From Hypomyces perniciosus (lineage: Eukaryota > Ascomycota > Sordariomycetes > Hypocreales > Hypocreaceae): DNA of 64,000 bases. Of the stretch, positions 35,072 through 46,423 are shown piece after piece. Below the pieces are notes generated by a model. The model ran no database searches. It worked only from the letters and a program-made list of their open reading frames with translations, and was not told the DNA's origin. The position numbers and the translations under genes are program-made. Position 1 is the stretch's first letter; each line of letters begins with the position of its first letter. The DNA is taken from the NCBI GenBank assembly GCA_008477525.1, contig SPDT01000010.1:434001-498000 (forward strand), written 5' to 3'.

Positions 35072-36550
35072 ATGTCGTCACACAGGCCCAATGCCTTCAA
35101 TAGCCTGCGGATGGGAGGTGAGTTGGGGATATGAAATATTTGGTATGAACGTCGCTCGAGGTATTGACCATTTCTACAGAGGTGATCCGCGAGAAGGTCC
35201 AAGATGGCATCACAGGCGAAACACGGGATTTACAGTACACACAATGCAAGATTGTTGGAAATGGTTCCTTCGGTGTCGTCTTTCAAACCAAGCTTTCACC
35301 ATCTGGGGAAGACGCTGCTATTAAGCGGGTGCTCCAGGATAAGCGATTCAAGGTACAAACCAAACATTAACTGGCCTCCAAGAGGGGTATTTGGTCGACT
35401 AACCATCTTTATAGAACCGCGAGCTTCAGATTATGCGCATTGTCAGACACCCAAACATAGTCCAGCTCAAGGCCTTTTACTACTCCAACGGTGAACGTGT
35501 ATGTGCAACCACAATCCTCGAGAACTCTGATTGCGCTAACAATTCCTCAGAAAGACGAAGTCTACCTCAATCTCGTTCAAGAATTCGTTCCCGAGACGGT
35601 CTACCGAGCCTCGCGTTTCTTCAACAAGATGAAGACGACTATGCCTATCCTGGAAGTCAAGCTGTACATCTACCAGCTTTTCCGAGCTCTGGCCTACATC
35701 CACTCCCAAGGCATCTGCCACCGAGATATCAAGCCGCAAAACCTCTTGCTGGACCCAAACAGTGGTATTCTCAAACTATGTGACTTTGGCAGTGCCAAGA
35801 TTTTGGTGGAGAACGAGCCCAACGTATCATACATCTGCTCCCGATATTACCGCGCTCCCGAACTCATCTTCGGCGCAACGAATTACACTACCAAGATTGG
35901 TAAGGCAATCCAACCTATCCTGCGTGATCCATATGTGTAACTAACAACTGTTGATTAAAGACGTGTGGTCAACGGGATGTGTGATGGCAGAGCTGATGCT
36001 TGGACAACCGCTGTTCCCTGGCGAGTCTGGTATTGATCAGCTGGTTGAGATCATCAAAGTCCTCGGCACGCCAACTCGAGAACAAATTCGTACCATGAAC
36101 CCGAACTACATGGAACATAAATTCCCACAGATCAAGCCTCATCCCTTCAACAAGGTTTTCCGCAAAGCGGATGCCAATGCGATCGATCTCATTTCCCGGT
36201 TGCTCGAGTACACACCGACGGAGCGACAGTCTGCAATTGATGCAATGGTCCATCCTTTTTTCGACGAGCTTCGAGACCCCAGCACAAAGCTCCCTGATTC
36301 GAGACACGGAACTGGTCAACTTCGTGACCTACCCGATCTGTTCAATTTCACTCGTCACGGTAAGTTTGACTCCGGATGACCCGCATCTCAGAAAGGGTTT
36401 GCTGACAAATCCGCAGAGCTGTCTATTGCACCCGAACTCAACCCACAGCTCGTTCCCTCGCACATGAAGCCTATTCTGGCAGCCCGAGGACTTGATATTG
36501 ACAATTTCACGCCAATGGCGCGGCAAGATATGCTGGCAAAACTAGACTGA
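35072..36550 (+). CDS. GSK3: Glycogen synthase kinase 3 (serine/threonine kinase)
   Basis: Six exons: 35072-35117, 35180-35352, 35415-35498, 35551-35899, 35961-36359 and 36417-36550 (394 aa, usual length); introns 52-62 nt, in frame. GSK-3/shaggy kinases phosphorylate primed S/T-x-x-x-pS/pT sites in development, stress, cell-cycle and metabolic signalling. Visible: glycine loop GNGSFG (42-47), ATP lysine in AIKRVL (Lys64), catalytic HRDIKPQN (Asp160), DFG 179-181 in KLCDFGSAK, activation loop [20 protein letters not shown] with the phosphotyrosine equivalent Tyr195, and the CMGC insert ([20 protein letters not shown]). The short N-terminus [16 protein letters not shown] lacks the RTTSFAE-type Akt inhibitory site of animal GSK-3beta, as usual in fungi. 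Orthologues are called GSK1/gskA/Fgk3 in filamentous fungi. Confidence 0.97.
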
Positions 36551-37870
36551 GCCTCTGCTACCGGTACGGAGTTGGCATGTTACTGTTGTACTCCTTGAGG
36601 CACCTGGCAGCTCTAGAACACAATTGTCTGTTCAACTCCCAGCATAGAGCTCATGGTGGTACCGAGGGCAATAGCTCGCTACTCAAGCCGGGCCGGGAGA
36701 TTGGCAGATGGGATGTAGTCTCGGAGCCTGTAGTGTTGGAGCACATATGCTCGATGCTGAGGGCGGAATGAGATCAATTTGTGTGTTCTAGGGGGAGCGT
36801 CGGAGTCTGTCCCAACTGGGAGGGAAAGGAGGGGCATCTTTTGATTCCCTACAAACCTCGTTTTCTTGGTGTGGAGCGAGAGCTGCTCACCAACACGAGG
36901 GAGCGAGGGAGGCTGCGTTGATGCATATCGCGGGGAATCACATTTCTAGACCACGTTTCGATGCATGACAGAGCTGGCTGTTGCTTCTTTTTCGTTGTTG
37001 TGTGTCATGAGGCTGAGGGGTTGTGGAGGTGATGGGTATGATTGGGCCGACTCGTGTCGATTCCGGCCTTGTTTTTAGCATTGATGTCACCACTGTCGCC
37101 GTCCACATCTCGGGGTTTGGAGGAGGAGCTCTATGTGGATGTCAACATTGCGGGATGAGATTTGATATCTTGGATCATGGGATATAGAGCCCTTGCAGCA
37201 AAGCTGAGATGCCGCAGACTACCAACAGGGGAAATGGACTTTAGCGAACATTGCGTCAGGCATCGTTCTTAACATGAGAAAAAGGAAATGGAGATGGACT
37301 TTTGTTATTATAGGAGAGTGGGCACGAACATTACTGCCACTCTTGTTTTGAGGTGTTTGATGAAAGAAAAAAAGATGTTTTAAAAAAAGGCGGAATCAAG
37401 CAAGTCGCTGTGGCTGGCGGGAAGATTGAGAGGGCCATGCACCCAGATAAAAATTACGGCATATTTTATGGACATAATACCATGGTTACGATGGATGATG
37501 ACGATGATGCTACGATAATGCTCGTGATGCCGACAGTGTGTTGCTTGTGGGCTTTGATATTAATGACTATGGATATACTTCGTAGAACAGCACGAATTAC
37601 CTGGGTACGATTCCATGACGTTTACGAAGTACAAGTGTGAAATTCGTACGGAGTGGAATCGCGGATGACATGTTGTTGCCTGAGGCAGCAGATCCAGGCG
37701 CGGGTTGGCGGGTTAAGGCGCGGGTTCGTCGTGGTCGCGCGCCTGTGGCCTGCAGCTTTTCCCGAGCTTTAGCAGCTTCAGCAGTCTCCCTCAACAACAA
37801 AGTAACCTGCGCCATCAACCATCCATTGCGATCCCCACAATCAATTACCACTTTATCTGCGGATCGCATC
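36551..37870. other. Intergenic, GSK-3 to CBP80
   Basis: These 1.3 kb lie between two plus-strand genes and hold the GSK-3 3' UTR and the CBP80 promoter. Partial GTAC-type words lie at about 36563, 37623-37632 and 37647. No ORF of interest was found. Confidence 0.5.
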
Positions 37871-40468
37871 ATGGCTGATTACGATCGGAGACAGTCGGGT
37901 GGCTATAATCGCAAAAGAAGATATCGAGGTTCGTGCATCGCCAATCATTGAAATCCACCTTGCCTCGCTACAAGTTTCAGCAGAAGCTCATGCGACTGTT
38001 CCCATCTAGATGACGAAGATCATTACGATCGCAGGCAGCAACGCAGACGAACAGACTCGGCACCCGTGCCCGTCCGACTTCGACGACAGCTTCTTGGCTT
38101 GGCTGACTCGCCTCTGCGACGATGGGCTGAGGAGGTGCAGTCCATCGCCCGCATGGTGGCAGATAACTACGATGACGAGAACCTGCGCAACACGTTTATC
38201 ACTTTGGCTATACAGTTGCTCACTGAGCAACCTTTGAAGACCCCTTTCGTGGCGGCTGTTGTGCTGATAGCCAACACCCTTAAGCCTGAGCTTGTGGATG
38301 TCATTCTGGCTCAAGTTGCGCAGGAGACCGAAGACAAGATTGCCAAGGGGGAGTGGAGAGATGTGAAGCTGTACCTGAAGTTTTTGGCTTGCATGCAGGG
38401 TTGTTTGGAAGGCGATGGTGTCTTCCCATTGCTGGAGGAGCTTTTCAGCCGCGCAGCCGACTTGCAGACGGCCAGTTCAGAGGACGTAAGTTTGGAGTAC
38501 TCAGTTTGGCAGACAAAAGCACGGTCGTATTCTTCACATTCTAACTGAAGCAGACTATCGGAACGGAAATCGTCAAAATCATTCTCCTTACAATCCCATA
38601 CATAATGGCGGCGGCCCCGGGGCAATTCCAGCAAAAGGCAGCAGAGCTAATGGACAAGACCGATATCATCGCTTCTGAGCCTCATGCCCTGCAAGCGTTG
38701 GTTGATCCATACCACCCTGAGGGCAAGGATGAAAGCCCTTCGGTATCTTTAAGCTTGTGCATGCTTTTGCAGAAGCAGCTGCAGGACGAAGCCTCAAAGA
38801 ACTGGGAGCTTACCTGCCTCCCGCGACCTTGGCAGATGCCACTTGAAGAGATCGAATCCCAAGAGAAGCTGGCGAATGCACCGAAGCATGCACTACCCGC
38901 CATATCTATACCTGCGACCGTGGTTGCTGGCCCTCGACCACTGTTTCCTGAGGTCTATTTCTCAGTCTACGCTGACCAGGAGGTTGAATCCGTGCCGCCG
39001 ACAACTAGCGTGGCATCCTCACTCATTCGAGACGGTCTTACTGACACCATCAACGGCCTCCACTTCAATAGAAATGCCACTGCACGATATTTGATAGATC
39101 TGGATTGCTATTTCGCAGACGGTACCTTTGTGAAGCGCGCGACACCATTCGATGAGCTGCGTAACATGGGCTCCGACCGATCGACTTGGAAGCCGGAGGA
39201 TTTTGCTGTGGATATTGTCTTCTCGCAACTCTTCCAGCTGCCCGTGCCCGAGCATAAGCTGGTTTACTATCACTCCGTGTTGACTGAGGCTTGTAAGCTT
39301 GCTCCTGCCGCCATCGCACCCAGCCTTGGCAGAGCTATCAGACACCTTTACGGAAACAGTCCACGCATGGACTTGCAGTTAGGCTATAGGTTTCTCGATT
39401 GGTTCTCGCATCATCTGAGCAACTTTGGCTTCACGTGGAAGTGGGCCGAATGGAGCGACGATTGTGGCCTGCCTGATCTTCATCCCTCTAAGTGGTTTCT
39501 CAAGGGTGCTCTGGATAAGGAGATACGGCTCAGCTTTGCCCAACGTATTCAGAAGACCCTTCCCGAGCCATACCAGCCCCTCATCGGACCAGAGAAGGAG
39601 AAGGATGTGCCCGACTTTAAATTTAGCAATCCTGGTGAGTCTTGTATGATGTTGTGGTGATATTTTAATACTAATAGGCGGCCAAGACACCCCATTCTCC
39701 AGTGAAGGTCAGGAAATCGGTGCCTTGCTGAGGCGCAAGGCCCCAGATGAAGAATTTCAGCCCATCATTGAACGCATTCAATCCCAGGCTGCGGAGAGAG
39801 CATTGGATCCAGTGGTCGCTAGCACAGACGTTTTTATGACAGCCGTCTGCTGGGTTGGCTCCAAATCGCTGAGCCACGTTCTGGCCTGCATTGATCGTAC
39901 CAAGGGGAGACTCCTTGATGCTGGTACAGCATCGCCGGATGCGCGGGCCCAGATCATCTCTGCTGTCATGGCATACTGGCATGCTCATCCTGGTGTCGCC
40001 ATATCAATCATTGAGAAGCTGCTGAACTACTCCATTATCACACCGTTCTCTGTTGTGGACTGGGCGCTTGTCGCCAGTTCACCCGCAAACGGTACCAATG
40101 GAGGCGAGTCCCTTGGGCAGTCCCATGTCTTCGAATTGGTCTCCAACACAGTGGCCAAGGTGACGAGCCGAATCCGCCAGATTCTTACGTCTCCCGACGC
40201 GGACGACGAGACGCGCGAGAAGGAGACCAAGGCTATGCGCGATCTCTTCCGCGCAACTAACGATGCGCTCGAGAGCTGGGCCGGAGGCAGTAAGGACGAG
40301 TTGATGGAGATGGATGACGGCTCAAGTGAGCGTGAGGCCCTTATCCGTAGATGGGGTCAACGATGGCTCAGAGTGTTCAAGAGATTGGCGGCGATTGAGG
40401 AGGCTTTTATCCTGGAACTTGGCAAGGGTAAGACGATTACTTCGTCTAATGGCGCCAATGATGCCTAG
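37871..40468 (+). CDS. CBP80: Nuclear cap-binding complex large subunit CBP80
   Basis: Four exons: 37871-37928, 38010-38485, 38554-39634 and 39678-40468 (801 aa); introns 81, 68 and 43 nt, the last unusually short. CBP80 (Sto1/Cbc1) is the helical MIF4G-repeat scaffold that, with CBP20, binds the m7G cap of RNA polymerase II transcripts in the nucleus. It thereby affects splicing, export and decay. The N-terminus is basic (MADYDRRQSGGYNRKRRYR then a DDEDHYDRRQQRRRTDSAP segment), a nuclear-localisation-like region. Family marks include RRWAEEVQSIARMVADNYDD, TPFVAAVVLIANTLKPELVD, GLHFNRNATARYLIDLDCYF, LVYYHSVLTEACKLAPAAIA and the C-terminal REALIRRWGQRWLRVFKRLA. It is convergent with the RFTS gene downstream. 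Confidence 0.95.
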
Positions 40469-41088
40469 AAGGCATGGGTTGACGACACATCTGTGAAACA
40501 AGTGTAACTTGCATGGGAAAGCATGTCTGGGGAGTCTCAATCGAGGATGGGCCTCGAATTTTATCTGCCTATGGCAGCTTGGGGAGATTCTCAACCCGAG
40601 GCCAGACGAGCAACCCGGTTTTTAGTTGTTGGAGTAATTCTTCTTGCTTTTAATAGTTAACGCAGTGAAGATTCACCGGGGCAGTTGGGAATGTAAACAA
40701 GGAACAAATAAAAGGGATCATAAAACGACCTGTTCTATCTCATCATTGCATGAATTTGAGGTATCTTATGGCACGTCTCTTTACACTTGCGTGTTTTGCA
40801 AAGCATCTTAGGTATGAGTTGTCCCCCTTCTTGCCAGCAAGTCCTAAGCGATCGACTTCAAAGAGTAGTCTCCATGACAGCCATCTCATGATGCTAATTC
40901 CTAGAAACCCCTTAATCCTAAAATCAAAAAGGCCCTGCATTCCCATGGTATAATAGTACAAAATTCATCACACATTAAATCCTCCTTACGCCAGGCAAAA
41001 TGTGAACCGAAATACACCCTTCTTGGTGGCCACCCCCCCTTGAGCATTGAGCGAAAGCAGACACCACCTCCAATCAAAATTGTTCAGC
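40469..41088. other. Intergenic, convergent 3' ends
   Basis: These 620 bases lie between the CBP80 stop and the RFTS-protein stop. Nothing beyond 3' UTR-type sequence was recognised. Confidence 0.5.
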
Positions 41089-43590
41089 TTATTCCTGAAT
41101 TGTCATACTATCAGTTTCCGTTTGATCGGCTGGGGAAGCGGCGCGCCGCCCACAGAAAGTTGTTGGCTCTGTTGGGCTTTCTCGCCCAATTTTTTGAGCT
41201 TCTCGAGTAAATGACTGCAAACACGTTAGACTGTCGATTTTATCTGAGACGGGTTGGGGTCGACGGCGAAACTGTTCGACTAGTTGACGGAAAGACTCCT
41301 TTGCCGGTCCACTGAGCTCTGGGATGTGGTCGCCTGGGGGGCTAGATGCTGGTGTCTCCCTTGGAGTGTGTTGATGTGAAGTGTGGTGTGAATGGGTGGA
41401 AGTAGCTGCAGATGATGATACGCTGGTGCTTGGAGAAGGGATGGGGCCAGGGGAAGAGTGAGGAGGAAGGGGGTACTGAACGAGGATAAGGAAGGGATGA
41501 AAATAAGCGTACTTTATAGGCGTTTGGCCACGGCTGCTTTCAGTGACAGCCAGGTTGAGTCTCTTTGATTGCTGTTGATGATCTTCAAAGTGCTGATGTA
41601 TCCGAACTTGACAATCATCCGCGTCTCCACCCCGGACGATGTATTGACAGCCCTCCTGGTTACATGTCCAAGTTCCATCTGGTCCTCGGGGAATGGTGCA
41701 AGGTATCTTCTCTGCTCGAATGACAATTCTGATGGGGTCCTCAACAGGCTGTAGCTGGACTATCTCCTCTCCGTTCTTCGACGGGGTTCCGTTGGTTGGA
41801 TCTTCCATGGTTGCGTCCTCTTCTCTGTCAGGGAAATACTGTGAGCGTTTCAAACCGGAAGCTTCAGTCTCCGATTCGCTTTCACTTTCCAGTTCGGCGT
41901 GTGTCCGCTTCTTTGAAACTGTGATGGTCCGCAGAGCCGCCGTCATACCAGGTTTTCGGCCGGGCCTTTTCAGCGTCTTCCCCATACGGGGTGGAGGATC
42001 ATCCGCCTCATCATTCTCATCATTTTTGGCCTTAGAAGAGACGTTCTTGATGGCAGCTGGTGTCTCTACTGTATCTGATTTCTTGGCCTTACGAGGCGCC
42101 AATCGATAAGGGAAAGCGGATGGTTTTATGGCCTCGGGAGTAAAAGGAGTTTTCTCCAGCTCCTGGAGGTAGGAGTATATCTCATGCTTTCGGTATTTCT
42201 CGTCGAGGGCTTGCAATAGAGCTGAAGCATTGTAGTGCAGGACCTCTATGACCGGTATCTTGTGGCAGCCAACCGTGCCGTTTTTAAAGCTTGGAAACTT
42301 GAAGGCGAAGTAAAGATCGTTGATCGTTTTTGACGTGGCGAGTCCATGTTTGGACTTACCCCTCCGGTTGTAAATGGTCTCCAAGGCAGCGAGGAGAATG
42401 GATAAAGGAGACCCGTCACCATCCGCATCGTTTGCGGGCATTTCAACTTGCTGGTTTGGTATTACAGGGCTTGGGCTGATAACAATTGGGCTAGCTTTGC
42501 CCTCATGTAAAGTTGAGATGGAGTTTGGGGGTTTCTGCGATGGCTGTACCGGGCCTCGGTCAACATCCTCTGTACTGGCACTCCTAGTAACACGACCTGA
42601 GGATTTGCCCCTGAGTGCCGGATTTGCCAGACCGGCGGAAGGGACCTGACGACGTTTTTGTGACTCTTTGTTCAATTGTTCATACTTTTGAATCTCATCC
42701 TAGGCAAGCCCATCAGTTAGTGGTACGACTTGTAATATGGGGGAAATTGCTTACAGCGTGCTCAGCGATGAACCACTGGTAGAATCCGGTGCGCTTCCAG
42801 TCGATTTCTTCGACACTCTCTAGCGAGAACTGGCTGACGAAGAAAGTGGCGTGTTCCGCACAACGCTCAACTACTTCGTCAAGTGTTGAGCCATCTCCAA
42901 CTTTTATGGCATACTTTAGTCAATGTTAGCATCCCACGATTCTAACAAGAAGTAAAAGACGTAGTCTAAAGATCGACCCACTTGTAGAAAGAGATCGTGA
43001 AGCGCCTCTAGACGTCCATGATGCACCGACTTCTTTTTTGACCGCTTGGCCGTATCGGATTTACATATATCCAGGATGTGGTAATACATGATTGTAGCCT
43101 CGCACATCTTGTTGAAGATGGGGAGGTATGCGTCCGAAGGGTTGATCTCGTACCACCCTCCCCGGCCCATTACCCATATCACCGGACGTCTGTCGTCTTG
43201 TGACTGGCCGATGGCGTACCGCTCGCAGTCTAGAATTTCGATTGGAACAGATTTCCGAAATCTCCTCATCACTGCGGATGTTAGAAAGATCTAGGCAATG
43301 GGGGTAGAGACGGGTTGCGACTCACAATTCAGCTTCTGTTCACGATCCTCGACGACGAGGTGGCCTCGCAAAATAAATGGACCCCTTGTCCCAACGTGGA
43401 GGGCATTTTCGAAAGCCTTGCCATCTTTATCGAGAACGACAGCATCGCGCAGCTCCCATATTGGAAAGTCATCCGTGGATAATTCCTTGGGGCATGGCTT
43501 GACAATGGAGATTTCTTGTAACCATCGGACCTGGCTGCCGTCTACCGTTTCCACACTGGACGTGGAGCCTCTCCGTTTGCGCCCATTCAT
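41089..43590 (-). CDS. RFTS-domain protein, candidate heterochromatin factor
   Basis: Four exons: 43590-43326, 43271-42982, 42913-42755 and 42699-41089 (774 aa); introns 54, 68 and 55 nt. Residues about 40-160 look like a DNMT1-RFD/RFTS domain: FPIWELRDAVVLDKDGKAF, GPFILRGHLVV, RRPVIWVMGRGGWYEINPSD then AYLPIFNKMCEATIMYY. There is no methyltransferase domain. The middle is disordered and basic, with nuclear-localisation-like stretches (MGKTLKRPGRKPG). At about residues 570-615 is a possible zinc finger, WTCNQEGCQY then CQVRIHQHFEDH (CxxxxC...H...H). RFTS domains without a methyltransferase occur in S. pombe Raf2 (CLRC complex) and Neurospora DIM-7, both needed for H3K9 methylation; that assignment is inference. 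Alternatives are other RFTS nuclear proteins of unknown role. The C-terminal about 130 residues are low complexity and a further small intron there cannot be excluded. Confidence 0.72.
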
Positions 43591-44354
43591 CTCGATTCAG
43601 GTTTGTGGGCGACCATTGGGCGATGATGCCACACTCTCGTTGGTTCAGAGATGGTTGATGTAGTGGGTGGATTGCGGGTAATCGGAGATCGGGATCGATA
43701 GCAAGAATTGTGGTGTGATAAAGGTATTATACTAGTACTACCAGACAGATAGTAGATGGTTAAGACTGTGCTTCGCTGGTGTGATCGGCTGAAATGGTCG
43801 GTATTCGTGAGGCGCTGAAAGGCGGGTGAAGAAATGGTGATAGCAATGTGGTGATTCTGGTTAGGAACAAGTTTAGTATGTGCACGCGAGGATGAAAGAG
43901 GTCTGTCTCGGCTTGGCGCATTGACGCGCCGTCATGAAGATCCGCGATTAATGGGCGTCAGAGGGGCAGCCGCTGTGCTGAAATGGGAATCGGGGCACCT
44001 GTGCTGGAGATACTACAGGGATGCTACAGGCCTTGAGAGCCTGGAGGTACCGCCATGGATACCCCGCCTATGTGCTGTTGCAAGCTTCAGCACAGAATTC
44101 CAGCGCGCCAATCCAGAAAGGAACCTTTCGCAGCACCCCTAGGAAGTACTGCTCCGTACTCTAGCGGGTACGCCCTCTTATCACTTATCGCTGCCCGCTA
44201 ACTTTTTTTTCTTCACTTTCCAGTGAGGCTGTCCTGAAGGCTCAATAAGTGAGGACTCGGGTGAGAACTGAGTCGCAGCTCATCTATTTATTCGCATCCA
44301 CCCTCCTTGTGCGCCAACTTCTCCTCTTCATCTCTTTACCCAAGCAAGGTTCGC
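43591..44354. promoter_or_regulatory. Divergent promoter, RFTS gene / PUS4
   Basis: These 764 bases lie between divergent starts. A partial GCTCCGTACT word sits near 44150 and a T-run at 44204-44211. No coding sequence was seen. Confidence 0.5.
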
Positions 44355-45958
44355 ATGAGACGGCTTGGAAAGGTGCTATCGAGAATGGCTTCGGACGTCG
44401 TCCGGGATGGCATCTTCGGTAGGCAAAGCTCCCTTCGTTGGCTGTTCTTTTTTCGCTTTTCGGAGCATCACTCTTGACGCGCCAGTTGTTGTGCATTTAC
44501 TGACATAAATTTTTCGGTTCCATAGCCATCAACAAGCCTTGCGGCCTTAGCTCTGCCCAGGTTCTGCGAGAATGTCAGCAACACTTCAATCCATCTGCTT
44601 TCTTCAAGCCCATGATCGAAGCAGAGGTGGCGCGGCGCCTGAAGGAATCGGGCGGTCAATTCATGCGGCGCAAAGCTGAGAAGAAGGCATCCCAAGTCAA
44701 GATTGGCCATGGGGGCACCCTAGACCCGCTGGCGACGGGAGTGTTAATCATGGGCATTGGGTCTGCGACGAAGCTGCTGCCGCAATTCCTCGACTGCTCA
44801 AAGACTTACGAAACGATTGTTGTCTTTGGCGCAAGCACCGACACGTACGATCGAGTGGGTCGTGTCCTCACGAAGCGGCCATACGACCACATCACGAAAG
44901 AGATGTTAGAGAAGGAGCTGGAGGCCTTCAAGGGGAAGCAGATTCAGATTCCGCCGCTCTATTCGGCGCTGAAAATGAACGGCAAGCCACTCTACGAGTA
45001 TGCGCGCGAGGGGAAGCCTATACCCAGGGAGATTCAAGGAAGGGAGATTGAAGTCTTGGAGATTGAGCTTGTGGAATGGTATGAGCCCAAGAAGCACAAC
45101 CATCGGTGGCCAACCGAAGAGGCAGAGGCGGCAGAGCGCAACCTTGCTGAGCAAGTGTGGAGGATCAAGAAGCAGCAGGAGACATCTAGAAAGCTCACAC
45201 CAGAGGAGAAGGAACAGGATGATCAGGCGGTCGCAGCACACGAGTCGTTTAAGCGCAAGTTCGAAGAGCGACAAGATGAGCTTATCAAGGACGCGCCCTC
45301 CAAGAAGCAACGGCAGTCGAAGCACCCTGCTTTGATGTCTGGCGCACTCGGCCAATTACCCCAAGCCACATATTCTAACAAGGGGAAGAATCTTGTTCCT
45401 CCGTCGCCCGATGAGAGCACGCCACCACCGTGGAACGATGAAGGTCCTCCCGCCGCCAAGATCCGGCTGAAGGTCACGTCGGGATTCTATGTCCGAAGCT
45501 TTTGCCATGACTTGGGCGCCAAACTCGGCTCAGCTGGTCTCATGGCGGAGCTGTGCCGTGTCCGCCAGAGTGACTTCACCGTTGGAGGTACAAACTGTCT
45601 CGAGTACGACGACCTGGCCAAGGGAGAGGAGGTTTGGGGACCCAAGGTCGCCAATATGCTTGCGCGATGGAATGGAGAACCCGAGGGACACTGGCCCGGC
45701 CCTCAAGCTTCAAAGACAAATGAATCACCCAAGAAATCACCAGAAAAGAAACAGGATACCAAGGCCCCCGCACAGAATCAGTCCGCCGCACGGCCCGAGA
45801 AGCGATCAAGATCTCCATCTGTCGATGCCCCTTCGTCTCCACCGCGTAAGGTGCAGGCCAAGACCTCGAATGGTGGAGACAAGCCGGAGCGGGAACCCGT
45901 TAATGGTAAGCATGGCAAATCAGACGATGAGAAGTCGTGGAATGGTTTTGATGACTGA
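44355..45958 (+). CDS. PUS4: tRNA pseudouridine-55 synthase (TruB family)
   Basis: Exons 44355-44418 and 44526-45958 (intron 107 nt), 498 aa. Pus4 converts U55 to pseudouridine in the T loop of cytosolic and mitochondrial tRNAs. TruB landmarks are clear: AINKPCGLSSAQVLRECQQ, the catalytic loop VKIGHGGTLDPLATGVLIMG with Asp88, KTYETIVVFGASTDTYDRVG, QIPPLYSALKMNGKPLYEYA, and the C-terminal TSGFYVRSFCHDLGAKLGS. A charged insertion of about 90 residues (165-265) separates core blocks, as in fungal Pus4, and a lysine-rich C-terminal extension follows. The first in-frame ATG (44355) adds MRRLGKVLSR, which could act as a mitochondrial signal. ATG 44385 (MASDVVRDG) gives the shorter form, so dual localisation by alternative starts is possible. 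Confidence 0.93.
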
Positions 45959-46423
45959 ACGAAAGAAGATTAGAGATGAGAGAATGGTGTAGGGATAGGG
46001 ATGGAAAGCGATGGAATACGATGACTGATGACCCTCTGTTTGAAGGCAGAAAAACGACGCCTACGGTATATACATGGCATGGCGGTATTCATTCTCCTCT
46101 TGCAAGCAACACTGTCGCAGGGCGAATAGAAGTAAACATGCAATCGTAAGGAGTAAGAGACTTTAGCTAGAAGGCATACCACTGGGAATCTGGAAATACA
46201 AATTCATAATTGATGGATCTGTCCATTCTCATTACCATACCCTCCCTCCCATCTAGTATACAGAACCCCCATTAACACCGATTCATGAGAATCCCTTCCC
46301 TTATTTTCCAAACCGCCATAGTGCCTCAAAAAACAAACCCATAAACGACGCCAGAATCATAAACGCCATCGGCTAAACAGGACCTGCCTTCCTTCCGTTC
46401 ATCCCCGGTCCAGTCCCCAGGAC
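45959..46423. other. Intergenic, convergent 3' ends
   Basis: These 465 bases lie between the PUS4 stop and the stop of the Sec2-domain gene. No feature was recognised. Confidence 0.5.

Noticed and set aside
41476..41512. Possible tiny intron (GTACGC..TTCAG, about 37 nt) in exon 4 of the RFTS gene
   Set aside because: It is shorter than any other intron in the window, has no branch site, and the frame stays open through it.
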